DNA from: Leguminivora glycinivorella
Lineage: Eukaryota; Arthropoda; Insecta; Lepidoptera; Tortricidae
Assembly: GCF_023078275.1 (NCBI RefSeq)
Contig: NC_062979.1
Coordinates: 11,352,502 to 11,416,501 of the forward strand
DNA length: 64,000 nucleotides
Reading direction: 5' to 3'
Positions 35,359 to 45,297 of the stretch are shown here, one piece after another; positions within the stretch are counted from its first letter, which is position 1, and every line of letters begins with the position of its first letter. Under the pieces are notes generated by a model. That model was given only the letters and a program-made list of their open reading frames with translations, was not told where the DNA came from and searched no databases. The position numbers and the translations under genes are program-made.

Positions 35359-35795
35359 ATATCTGGGCGACCGAGCTTCGCTCGGTTCTATTTTAATATA
35401 TCACGTCTTTAGATAAAAAAAAACTCTTATAAATACAAAAACAAAAAAAAGACAAAAAAAAAACTTAATTTCTGGCCGGGATTCGAAACCCTGACACCTA
35501 CGATCTATCTGCGTACATTAGACCGACCTCGTGCGACTGAGCTACGCGGAATCGATGCGCGCGCGGCGAAATTAAGGACCATATTTTACGTTTACAAATG
35601 CGAAAGAAAAACTCATGAAAACTCGAAAATTCGCGTTTTCCGGGATCTAAGGCTACGCTAGATCGATTTTTCACCCCCGAAAACCCCCACAAAACAAATT
35701 TCAGCGAAATCGTTAGAGCGGTTTCCGAGATCGTCGGTATATATAAATAAATAAATAAATAAATAAATAAATATACAAGAATTGCTCGTTTAATA
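35359..35795 (-). mobile_element. tRNA-like SINE / retroposon composite
   Basis: On the minus strand a tRNA-like head reads gcgtagctcagtcgcacgag (A-box-like) and ggtttcgaatcccggcc (B-box-like), around 35570-35475. It is followed by A/T tracts and a hairpin end, accgagcgaagctcggtcgc, at 35367-35387. On the other side is a conserved-looking block (tttcagcgaaatcgttagag, cggtttccgagatcgtcgg) with an (aaat)n tail. Exact element limits are uncertain; probably a SINE joined to an RTE-like tail. Confidence 0.6.
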
Positions 35796-35799
35796 GTAT

Positions 35800-36414
35800 A
35801 AGATACACGCCACATGACATGACCAACGAAACAGGTAAGATCAAGAGCTCAAAGTTCGAATCTAGCAGTTGATAAGCAAAACTCAAATGGTAATAAATAT
35901 AAAAGATAATGTTCATCAAAACTAACGAGACTAAACAAATCAGTTTTGTCATAAAGGATGAACTAATGTGAACTAACTTATTCATTCGAGCTAGTCAATG
36001 TCAATACCATTAAAGTAACATTATGTATGATCTATTAAACCTTCTTCGCCACGTGATAGTGTCATGTTCAAAACGTGACCTATCTGAGCGGATGCATAAT
36101 GAGTGTGTTTATAAATATTATAAAAATAATGAAAACTCTAAGCAACAGGTGTGACGAGGTATTTACAAACCTATAAAAAGTACTACAGAGCCTCTGTTTG
36201 TTAAGATAACAATGAGTGCAAACACTGATGCCCTGATCCTGTATAGGTACATTTCATAATACTTAGTTTCTATGTCCTAACAGAGGGAGAACTAAATGTT
36301 ATTGACAATGTAAGAGCGTTTTGACAGAGTGGTATAAGGTGTAGTTTTCACTGACTTAGCTACCAAAAACATGAAATGTTATTGTGTTGTGTGCGCTTGT
36401 GTTGTGATAAAGTA
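35800..36414. other. MCT intron 1, nothing recognised
   Basis: AT-rich sequence without recognisable features. Confidence 0.4.
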
Positions 36415-36428
36415 GGTAGGTATAAACT

Positions 36429-37190
36429 CCCCCCCGAGGGTGCCCACCTTGCCGTGGTGGGAGGGCTTAGTAACCGTGGACTGGTCACCCACGGCGAAGC
36501 TAAGAGGTACCCAGGGCCGGCTTGTTGCTGGGCGAGCTGGCCCGAGGAGGATGCTCCAAATGGGCTTGTAAAGCCCACTTGAGACGCATTTGGGAGGACT
36601 GCCGTGGGAGGGAAGATCCGGCAGTATGGGATGCCGCTCTGTGCCCTCCCTCGGTAGCCGAGGTGGGATCGCAGGGGGAGAGGCGTGATGGTATAGCGGT
36701 GCGCCACTCTCCCTACCCCCTGCGACCTTGGCGGGGCCGCTCCGCTGTAGCGGCATTGGTGGGGCCGCAAGCCGCAAGGGAAGAGGAGTGCCGGTATTGC
36801 GGTGCGCCGTTCTCCCTATCCTTTGCGGCCGACTTGGTTAGCGGTGGAACCAAAGACCATGTCCACCGCCGGGCGCCAGAAGAGTTCCGGCGCCCATGCG
36901 ATGGATCGGGAGTCCCATCACCCGCTAAACGAGGTTCCGAGCTGGAAGGCCCTCCCGTGTTCCGAGGGCCTTCAGCGCAGTAAGCTGCCTAAGCAGCCAT
37001 CGAGAAGGGCCCGCAAGGGCAACGCTGACGGGGTATCGGAGGCCTACAACCGAGTGCCCGAAACCCCGTCCAAACAGCGAGCGGCGGAACGCCCCAGGGG
37101 GTTTAGTCCGTGCGAGTCGGACATACCCACTGGCTTCTCCCGGGCCAGTGGGATCCATAATGGATTCCCCCTGGGTCATCAAAAAAAAAA
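36429..37190 (+). mobile_element. Short non-LTR retrotransposon derivative with both ends, 762 bp
   Basis: Flanked by a perfect 14-bp duplication GGTAGGTATAAACT (36415-36428 and 37191-37204). It starts with a C run (ccccccc) and ends gattccccctgggtcatc followed by (A)10. GC-rich throughout, unlike the host DNA. A plus-strand frame from ATG 36860 (MSTAGRQKSSGAHAMDRESH and onward) runs to GFPLGHQKK at the poly(A). It resembles the start of a basic ORF1-type protein cut off by an internal deletion. No RT. Best read as an internally deleted or SINE-like derivative of a LINE. Confidence 0.8.
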
Positions 37191-37204
37191 GGTAGGTATA
37201 AACT

Positions 37205-38286
37205 ACGAACATTGCAAATGTAAAGTACAATTATTAGGAATCGGTCGGTCGGGTCGGTCACATCTACACAGGCACACAATAAAGACAAAAAAAAATTAAG
37301 ATATCTTTATTTTATAGTCGCATATCAAATACCTTAAAGCTAAAACCTATGTGATGCCTCCGATACGTGTGCAATTTGGTATACTTATCCAAAGTTTTGA
37401 CGTTGAATCAAAAAGGTGGCAGGGTCGTTCAATACAGTGCACCATAAAAAATGATAGAAATTCCATTAAAAATATTCGCTTCAGCATTTTCCAGGAAAGT
37501 TGGCAGTCATTTATTATCTGATACTTTTTATGCTTTATTATACCTAGATATATAGCAAAGTTCTCAAGTTTTTCTCGACGTGGAAACTTTCTATTTTTAT
37601 TCTTAAGACTACCGAAGCTCTCTTGATCCTAATTGGAGAAAAAACTTAACTATCAAGTTTCACAATCATTAATTTCCAAAGACTTATTATCTCAAAAGGC
37701 TCTTACATGGCATGCAAACAAGAAACTCAGATAGGCATAACTATTTTAAAGTTTTATCAGATGTTTACTAAGGAACATCGATGGTGGATTCCTATATGAT
37801 ACTGATTTGAACTAGGCAACTTGAAAGGACAGGACCCACTGTAAAGAGCTTCCATTTCGCTTCCGCTTTGAATACGCTCGCATTCAGCGCGCATTCCGCT
37901 CTGCTAACGCTACGCTATCAAAACGCCCTATGTTTGGCCGAGGCTTTAATTTGTCACATCCGTGCATATTTTCATTTACTCATTCCATTCGTGATTCAGC
38001 TCTCGAGAATTGGCCTGTACCAGTGTACCTACTTAATTGATCACGGAACCGATAGGTGAAGTTGAAGACTTTCAATGGAATTTTCCAAACCTCTATGGCA
38101 TTGATTTTAATAGCCTTCCCATTTGGTCAATGGCATAGGTACGAGTAGCACCTATCGATTAAAGTTTAATAATTCAGGGTTCACGGCAGCGAGGTCCGCC
38201 TTCAGTGGTCTTTGTTGAGTGACAATAGGTTATACTTTTCTCTATCAGTGATACCTCGTACGCTCAACATGTTGTCCTCCACAAAG
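37205..38286. other. MCT intron 1, nothing recognised
   Basis: AT-rich intron. Short ORFs (for example 37868-38059) have no domains. Confidence 0.4.
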
Positions 38287-38294
38287 GTTCCGCA

Positions 38295-39662
38295 TAGGGT
38301 GTGCAAACCGGTTAACCGGTTAACCGAAAAACCGGTTAACCGAGACTTTTTGGCCTCTGTTAAAAACCGGTTTTTATTGTCTCTAACCGGTTAATAACCG
38401 AAACTGTATTTATTTCTCAAAATTTAGAAAATTAGGCATTAAAAGGTTCAAAAATACGTAATTATTTAATGTTTTGTAATAATAAAGATTTATTCATTCC
38501 TTTTCATTAACAACATTATCTGTAATGATTTTATTTTAAAAATTAGTCCCGAGTCTACTCAATTATACATTTTATACAATACAGTAGAGTCCGGTTAGTA
38601 TATTACGACTCCGCATAGACCTAACGTCCAACCTCTTACAACGACATAAGCACAGGTATTTATTTGGTTTTCGTATGTGATAGTATGAAAGTATACATCC
38701 GTTTATTACGACTCCGATTTTAACGACCAGCCGCTTTTTACGACACATTTAGACAGAACAGAATCCGTCCGTCAAGTCCGGTTGCAACGACGAGCGACAA
38801 CGTTTTTAGTTTTACTAGTAAATTGAGGAAACAAAGCTACTTCCACCCAAGCACGGCCCCCTGTCTTGCCTACAGCAAGTAGCAAGATTACATTGTGGCC
38901 ACGTAACTTTTTGGAGTATTGCTTTTAAAATTTTAACAATTTGTTCGCCTCGGGTCTAACTAATCTTATAAGCTAAATAGAACCCAATTTGTATTTTTCG
39001 ATTGCGTATAAACTAGCTTTACTTACAAATGATGAGCAAGCACGCATACTAAAAAGGACTTTTCTAACTAAACAAGTCACAATAAAATAAGGTATATAAT
39101 GATAATAATACCCTGTAAATAAGCCTATTGATTGAAATGTTTTAGTAATAGAGATGTAGATATTACTTTGAATTAAAAGAAATGAAATTCGTTTTGTACG
39201 ACATCCGGTTAGTACGACGTAATATCAGCGGTCCCTTGAGCGTCGTTGTAACCGGAGTCTACTGTATATTTCAAACTATATTTTTTAAAAGAAAGGTAAA
39301 ATGGAGATCTTGGTTTTCTTACATCAATTGCTTGTATTACTAGGGGCTCTGGGAGGTGTAGACCTTCGCGACATGCCTAGAAAACGCAACTGACGAATCA
39401 CATTCACACCACACAAGCCTTTTTTAGCAATTTCCGCATTTACCAAATTTCCAAAAACTGGATAAAAATGATCTTCATCGTGCAAGTAATACCTGCTACG
39501 CTATCATCAACATCAGAATTCTTAAAGGTAATGGTAATTATTGCGTAGTACGGCTATTTACTAAAAATCTTCAAAACCGGTTAATAACCGGTTAACCGGT
39601 TTTGAAGGAAAAGTCTCGGTTATTAACCGGTTTTTTAAGTTAACCGGTTTTTGCATACCCTA
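38295..39662. mobile_element. hAT-like composite transposon, copy 1
   Basis: Ends TAGGGTGTGCAAACCGG and, inverted, TAGGGTATGCAAAAACCGG. A perfect 8-bp duplication GTTCCGCA flanks it (38287-38294 and 39663-39670). Subterminal blocks of accggttaaccggttaacc give strong palindromes at each end. The interior carries a separate TA-flanked transposon (38582-39264). No transposase ORF. Copy 2 at 58218-60392 is very similar. Confidence 0.88.
38582..39264. mobile_element. TA-flanked (pogo/Tigger-like) transposon nested in hAT-like copy 1
   Basis: CAGTAGAGTCCGGTTAGTA at the left and CAGTAGACTCCGGTTACAA (inverse) at the right, flanked by TA on both sides. CAGT-starting termini with TA duplication fit pogo/Tigger-type mariners. 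683 bp, noncoding. It contains further internal tccggtt(a/g) words. Confidence 0.75.
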
Positions 39663-39674
39663 GTTCCGCAGTAG

Positions 39675-41500
39675 CCTTGTAAAAGTTTAAAGGCATTGCC
39701 ATTGCCAATGACACTTGTTATTCGTGTGGATATGGAAACTTTGAGCATTTAATTTATTGTTCTATCGAACGATTACTGGTGTCCTTCATGGTGTTTTATT
39801 CAAACTATTAACCTTCGATCAATTTAAACCCCTAATGCGTTTATTTGTGTCTGTTATATTTGTATAGCTCTTGAATTGAAACCGTTTACAAAGCAACTTG
39901 AACTTGGGATTCTTTTCTGGTGGATTGCTAGCTTGCTGCTAGAGATGTAGCCTAGATTAGACCGTCAAAGCCAAACTACTTAAATTTAGAACAGAACCAC
40001 ACTATTTAGTAACAATAAGTCTACGCCCTAAAACAACTTTAATAATTCGCTTAAGTATATCAAAAGCGGCAAAATGACTACCAAAACAACAATGGCCAAC
40101 AATTTTATTAATCATGTTTTACGCGCATGCATCTAGTTGTCAGCCTAATGGAATGTCCTGGACTCTAAACGCCTGACGAGTAGTGGATGGTAGTTACACT
40201 GGTCATATTCATATTAAAGCTCGGTATGCGATGGTAATGTGGGGCAAGTTGATTGTGCTGTACGCTTCCCGTTCAATGATAGTGAGTCGCGACGCGGTTA
40301 GATCTGCGCGAATCAATTTGATGAACTGCGAGCTGGTGTACAATGAAGTGAGGTCAACTAGACGCCATAATTGAAGCGAGTTACTGTACTAGGTTAAAAA
40401 GGTATGAAGCAAGTCTACTACTAGTCTGCAAAATTTATACCTGAAATTGCCCAAATTGGGAAAATTCCCGTTTTGTGGTTTTCATTACCAGACATGCAAT
40501 CTCACAGAGAGCCAAACATGCAATTACAATAACCGAAACTGATGATTCCAGAATCAGCCCAATTGGTACTGACTTTAATAGTTCGTCATTATCCTTAAAA
40601 TGAGCACGTAGGTGAGACTTGCAATATTTAGGTAAATAAAAAGTGTAGTTTTCAATTTGTAACTTAATAACAGAAGTATTATTGAAGTCCGTTTAATACC
40701 GTGACAGTTGCAATGGCGCGATCATACTTCTTTACAACAGACAGAATATGGCTAAACCTAATGTAAAGAATAAAATAACACTTTCTTTACATACCTCAAT
40801 CAAAAGAAATTGCGAAACATGTTATATGGGTAATAGAATCAGGTCAAATGCTCACCTATTGTATTAAATCGACATTGACATGGTATGTTTATGACCAATT
40901 TAAAAATATTAATTGGTAGTCGGAGGCTCGAAAGGGTTTGACAAATACATTAAACTAGGGAAAACTAATGCCAAAAACAATAATTCTATTTACCATTAAT
41001 GTTAATAGCATATTTCTCCCCATATTGGTGATGTAACATAGAATAATAACATAATAATATGCAGCCTCCTAATTAATAAAATTCCATAGATTCCAGATAG
41101 CATAGCAAAGCATAAATAGGAATCAATACTCATCCACTTGCCTGGGTTCCAGACGTTTGAACTATTTTAATTATGTATTACAAGAAAAAACAATATACCC
41201 ACAACTTTATTAATTCATTTAAAAAAAAAGCAATGTCATTTCTTTAACTCAGAGGGTAAACTCCAATTAAATTTCTCATTTTTTTTTAATTAAACATAAT
41301 CACACATACATCAAATCGTCTTAATGTCTAAAATTTCCCTTACAAACTAAACTATCAAATAAAATCTCCCAAATCCGATCCCTGCGGAAGAGTACCCATA
41401 ATTCTGGCCACATTTCCCCGCTGGATGGCAATGCCAATCTTCTGTTCAATTTCACATTAGTTTTATGTACCACTATGCAAAAGGTTTCGCATTATCTTAA
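39675..41500. other. MCT intron 1, nothing recognised
   Basis: AT-rich intron with no recognisable features. The ORF at 40183-40374 lacks domains. Confidence 0.4.
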
Positions 41501-41524
41501 TTCATTTAAGAATAAGAAGAGTCA

Positions 41525-41770
41525 ATTAAACCAGGGACCGGCCCGCTATCCCTTATACGGGGTTTTGTATGGGTATTTCGTTAGGCTTAACTTACCCTAC
41601 CCTTTTGACGCGATACCCTTTCATTTTGCTTTTAAAGCCCTAACGAAAGCGCTTACCTAAAATAGCCCAATACCCTTTCAAAACCCTTATCATCGGCTCA
41701 GCCTAACGCCATAATGGTAAGCCTTATATTGGGTTTTATTTGCTTTCCCTTATAGCATATCGTGCGAGTT
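41525..41770. repeat. Degenerate 'cccttat / ggcctaac' rich segment
   Basis: Short words such as taccctttcaaaa, cccttat and aggctta/taagcct recur on both strands. A similar patch (gccttataaaggcttgcaag) occurs near 48370-48420. Possibly an old repeat; no ends identified. Confidence 0.3.
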
Positions 41771-41985
41771 TAAATCCTGTACCTCGCTCATAAAGCACAC
41801 ATTACTCCGAACGAAATAACATACGATCGTTACCTACGGCGGCACTGTGTGTGATATTTGCGCGTTTCTGTTTGATGGAAACGGCTATAGATAAAATAAG
41901 GTTCAATTTTCAATACCAAATACTTATAGTTATGAATGTTATGATAGGCTCCTGCTTTGCTCAGGTGTAACACAGGCAAACGCTG

Positions 41986-42387
41986 CTTTTTAGGGTTCCG
42001 TAGTCAACTAGGAACCCTTATAGTTTTGCCATGTATGTCTGTCCGTCCGTCCGTCCGCCCGCGGATAATCTCAGTAACCGTTAGCACTAGAAAGCTGAAA
42101 TTTGGTCCCAATATGACATGTATATCAATCACGCCAACAGAGTGCAAAAATAAAATATGGAAAAAAATGTTTTATTAGGCTCCTAAAGGAAAAAAAAGTG
42201 GGTCCCCCCCCCCTCTAACTTTTGAACCATAAGTTTAAAAAACATGAAAAAAATCACAAAAGTAGAACTTTGTAAAGACTTTCTAGGAAAATTGTTTTGA
42301 ACTTGATAGGTTCAGTAGTTTTTGAGAAAAATATGGAAACTTCGGAACCCTACACTGAGCGTGGCCCGACACGCTCTTGGCCGGTTT
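41986..42387 (+). mobile_element. 'agggttccgta … cttggccggttt' repeat, copy inserted in the minisatellite
   Basis: Same ends as 20289-20838 but with about 150 bp of the interior missing. On its left is a minisatellite fragment (gtgtaacacaggcaaacgctg, 41967-41986) and on its right the array continues (atcggacttgtcttgatgag), so it inserted inside a unit. Confidence 0.8.
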
Positions 42388-44840
42388 TTTTTATCGGACT
42401 TGTCTTGATGAGTACCCGAAGTCTAGCTGATGCTGAACCCTGGCTGCACCTAGGGGAACTCGGGTTTAGTGTAATACAGGCAAACGCGGTTTTCGTCACC
42501 GGACTTGTCTTGATGAGTACTCGAGTGAGCAGTACCCGAAGTCCAGCTGATGCTGAACCCTGGCTGTACCTAGGGGAACTCGGGTTTAGTGTAACACAGG
42601 CAAACGCTGGTTTCGTCATCGGACTTGTCTTGATGAGTATCGAGTGAGCAGTACCCGAAGTCCAGCTGATGCTGAACCTTGGCTGCACCTAGGGGAACTC
42701 GGGTTTAGTGAAACACAGGCAAACGCTGTTTTCGTCATCGGACTTGTCTTGATGAGTACTCGAGTGAGCAGTACCCGAAGTCCAGCTGATGCTGAACCCT
42801 GGCTGCATCTAGGTGAACTCGGGTTTAGTGTAACACAGGCAAACGCTGTTTTCGTCATCGGACTTGTCTTGATGAGTACTCGAGTGAGCATTACCCGAAG
42901 TCCAGCTTCCAGCTGATGCTGAACCCTGGCTGCATCTAGGGGAACTCGGGTTTAGTGTAATACAGGCAAACGCTGTTTTCGTCATCGGACTTGTGTTGAT
43001 GAGTACTCGAGTGAGCAGTACCCAAAGTCCAGCTGATGCAGAACCCTGGCTTCACCTATTGGAACTCGGGTTTAGTGTAACACAGGCAAACGCTGTTTTC
43101 GTCATCGGACTTGTCTTGATGAGTACTCGAGTGAGCAGTACCCGAAATCCAGCTGATGCTGAACCCTGGCTGCACCTATGGGAACTCGGGTTTAGTGTAA
43201 CACAGGCAAACGCGGTTTTCGTCATCGGACTTGTCTTGATGAGTACTTGAGTGAGCAGTACCCGAAGTCCAGTTGATGCTGAACCCTGGCTGCACCTAGG
43301 GGAACTCGGGTTTAGTGTAACACAGGCAAACGCTGTGTTCGTCATCGGACTTGTCTTGATGAGTACTCGAGTGAGCAGTACCCGAAGTCCAGCTGATGCT
43401 GAACCCTGGCTGCACCTAGGGGAACTCGGGTTTAGTGTAATACAGGCAAACGCGGTTTTCGTCATCGGACTTGTCTTGATGAGTACTCGAGTGAGCAGTA
43501 CCCGAAGTCCAGCTGATGCTGAACCCTGGCTGTACCTAGGGGAACTCGGGTTTAGTGTAACACAGGCAAACGCTGGTTTCGTCATCGGACTTGTCTTGAT
43601 GAGTACTCGAGTGAGCAGTACCCGAAGTCCAGCTGATGCTGAACCTTGGCTGCACCTAGGGGAACTCGGGTTTAGTGAAACACAGGCAAACGCTGTTTTC
43701 GTCATCGGACTTGTCTTGATGAGTACTCGAGTGAGCAGTACCCGAAGTCCAGCTGATGCTGAACCCTGGCTGCATCTAGGGGAACTCGGGTTTAGTGTAA
43801 CACAGGCAAACGCTGTTTTCGTCATCGGACTTGTCTTGATGAGTACTCGAGTGAACATTACCCGAAGTCCAGCTTCCAGCTGATGCTGAACCCTGGCTGC
43901 ATCTAGGGGAACTCGGGTTTAGTGTAATACAGGCAAACGCTGTTTTCGTCATCGGACTTGTGTTGATGAGTACTCGAGTGAGCAGTACCCAAAGCCCAGC
44001 TGATGCAGAACCCTGGCTGCACCTATGGGAACTCGGGTTTAGTGTAACACAGGCAAACGCGGTTTTCGTCATCGGACTTGTCTTGATGAGTACTTGAGTG
44101 AGCAGTACCCGAAGTCCAGTTGATGCTGAACCCTGGCTGCACCTAGGGGAACTCGGGTTTAGTGTAACACAGGCAAACGCTGTGTTCGTCATCGGACTTG
44201 TCTTGATGAGTACTCGAGTGAGCAGTACCCGAAGTCCAGCTGATGCTGAACCCTGGCTGCACCTAGGGGAATTCGGGTTTAGTGTAACACAGGCAAACGC
44301 TGTTTTCGTCATCGGACTTGTTTTGATGAGTACTCGAGTGAGCAGTACCCTAAGTCCAGCACAGGCAAACGCGATTTTCGTCATCGGACTTGTCTTGATG
44401 AGTACTCGAGTGAGCAGTACCCGAAGTCCAGTTGATGCTGAACCCTGGCTGCACCTAGGGGAACTCGGGTTTAGTGTAACACAGGCAAACGCTGTGTTCG
44501 TCATCGGACTTGTCTTGATGAGTACTCGAGTGAGCAGTACCCGAATTCCAGCTGATGCTGAACCCTGGCTGCACCTAGGGGAATTCGGGTTTAGTGTAAC
44601 ACAGGCAAACGCTGTTTTCATCATCGGACTTGTCTTGATGAGTACTCGAGTGAACAGTACCCGAAGTCCAGCTGATGCTGAACCCTGGCTGCATCTAGGG
44701 GAACTCGGGTTTAGTGTAACCCAGGCAAACGCTGTTTCCGTCAAAGGACTTGTCTTGACGAGGACTTGGGTGCGCAGTAGCCAAGACAGCGCTGTAGCTG
44801 AGCCCTGGCGGTATCTAGGGCAACTCTGGTTTCGGTGCAT
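42388..44840 (+). repeat. Minisatellite array 1, ~120-bp unit, ~20 copies
   Basis: The unit contains gtcatcggacttgtcttgat, gagtactcgagtgagcagta, cccgaagtccagctgatgct, gaaccctggctgcacctagg, ggaactcgggtttagtgtaa and cacaggcaaacgctgttttc. Because 120 is divisible by 3 and few stops occur, both strands show long ORFs built of a 40-residue repeat; they are by-products of the period. A unit with a 7-bp insertion (cagcttccagctg) recurs ~965 bp apart (42901 and 43869), indicating an eight-unit higher-order duplication. Confidence 0.95.
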
Positions 44841-45297
44841 TATAATATAGAAATATTTCTTGCAATGTCAAGTTAGGCATAAAAACATAATATTAACTGA
44901 ACAAAAATCCTACCAGAAGTGAATATTAACATCAAGTAGTTAGAACAAATTTATTAATTTGCCATACATGAAACACTTTATTTATGTCTAAAAAAATACT
45001 TATGTATATCCATTTGAATATCAAAATTAAGTACAGTCGATGTCACTAATAGTAACACAGGGAATAAAGAGAATACTGGAGTTCCAAGCGTCCATAGACT
45101 GCGTTAACTACTTACTATCAGACGGGCTGTATGTCTGATTGCCACCAGAAAAGTATTTCTGTTTCAAACGATCTTTATAGAATTCACAACAATCAACAGA
45201 AATAGTTTGACAGATTCTATGGTACTACTCAACTCAACCAAGTACCAGTCATAAAGACGAGTCTAAGATATTTCACACGAAACATGCTATGAACAGA
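44841..45297. other. Spacer between the two minisatellite arrays
   Basis: About 457 bp of AT-rich, apparently single-copy sequence. It contains a retroposon-tail-like phrase (actatcagacgggctgtatg) at 45114-45133. It does not itself form a palindrome. Confidence 0.6.

Noticed and set aside
42395..42440. Firm hammerhead ribozyme call
   Set aside because: Core spacing does not match the consensus and no helix I or cleavage site fits; kept only as a low-interest finding.
43251..44850. Long ORFs on both strands (up to 354 codons) as protein genes
   Set aside because: They consist only of the 40-codon translation of the 120-bp minisatellite and exist on both strands at once; no start context, splice sites or domain.
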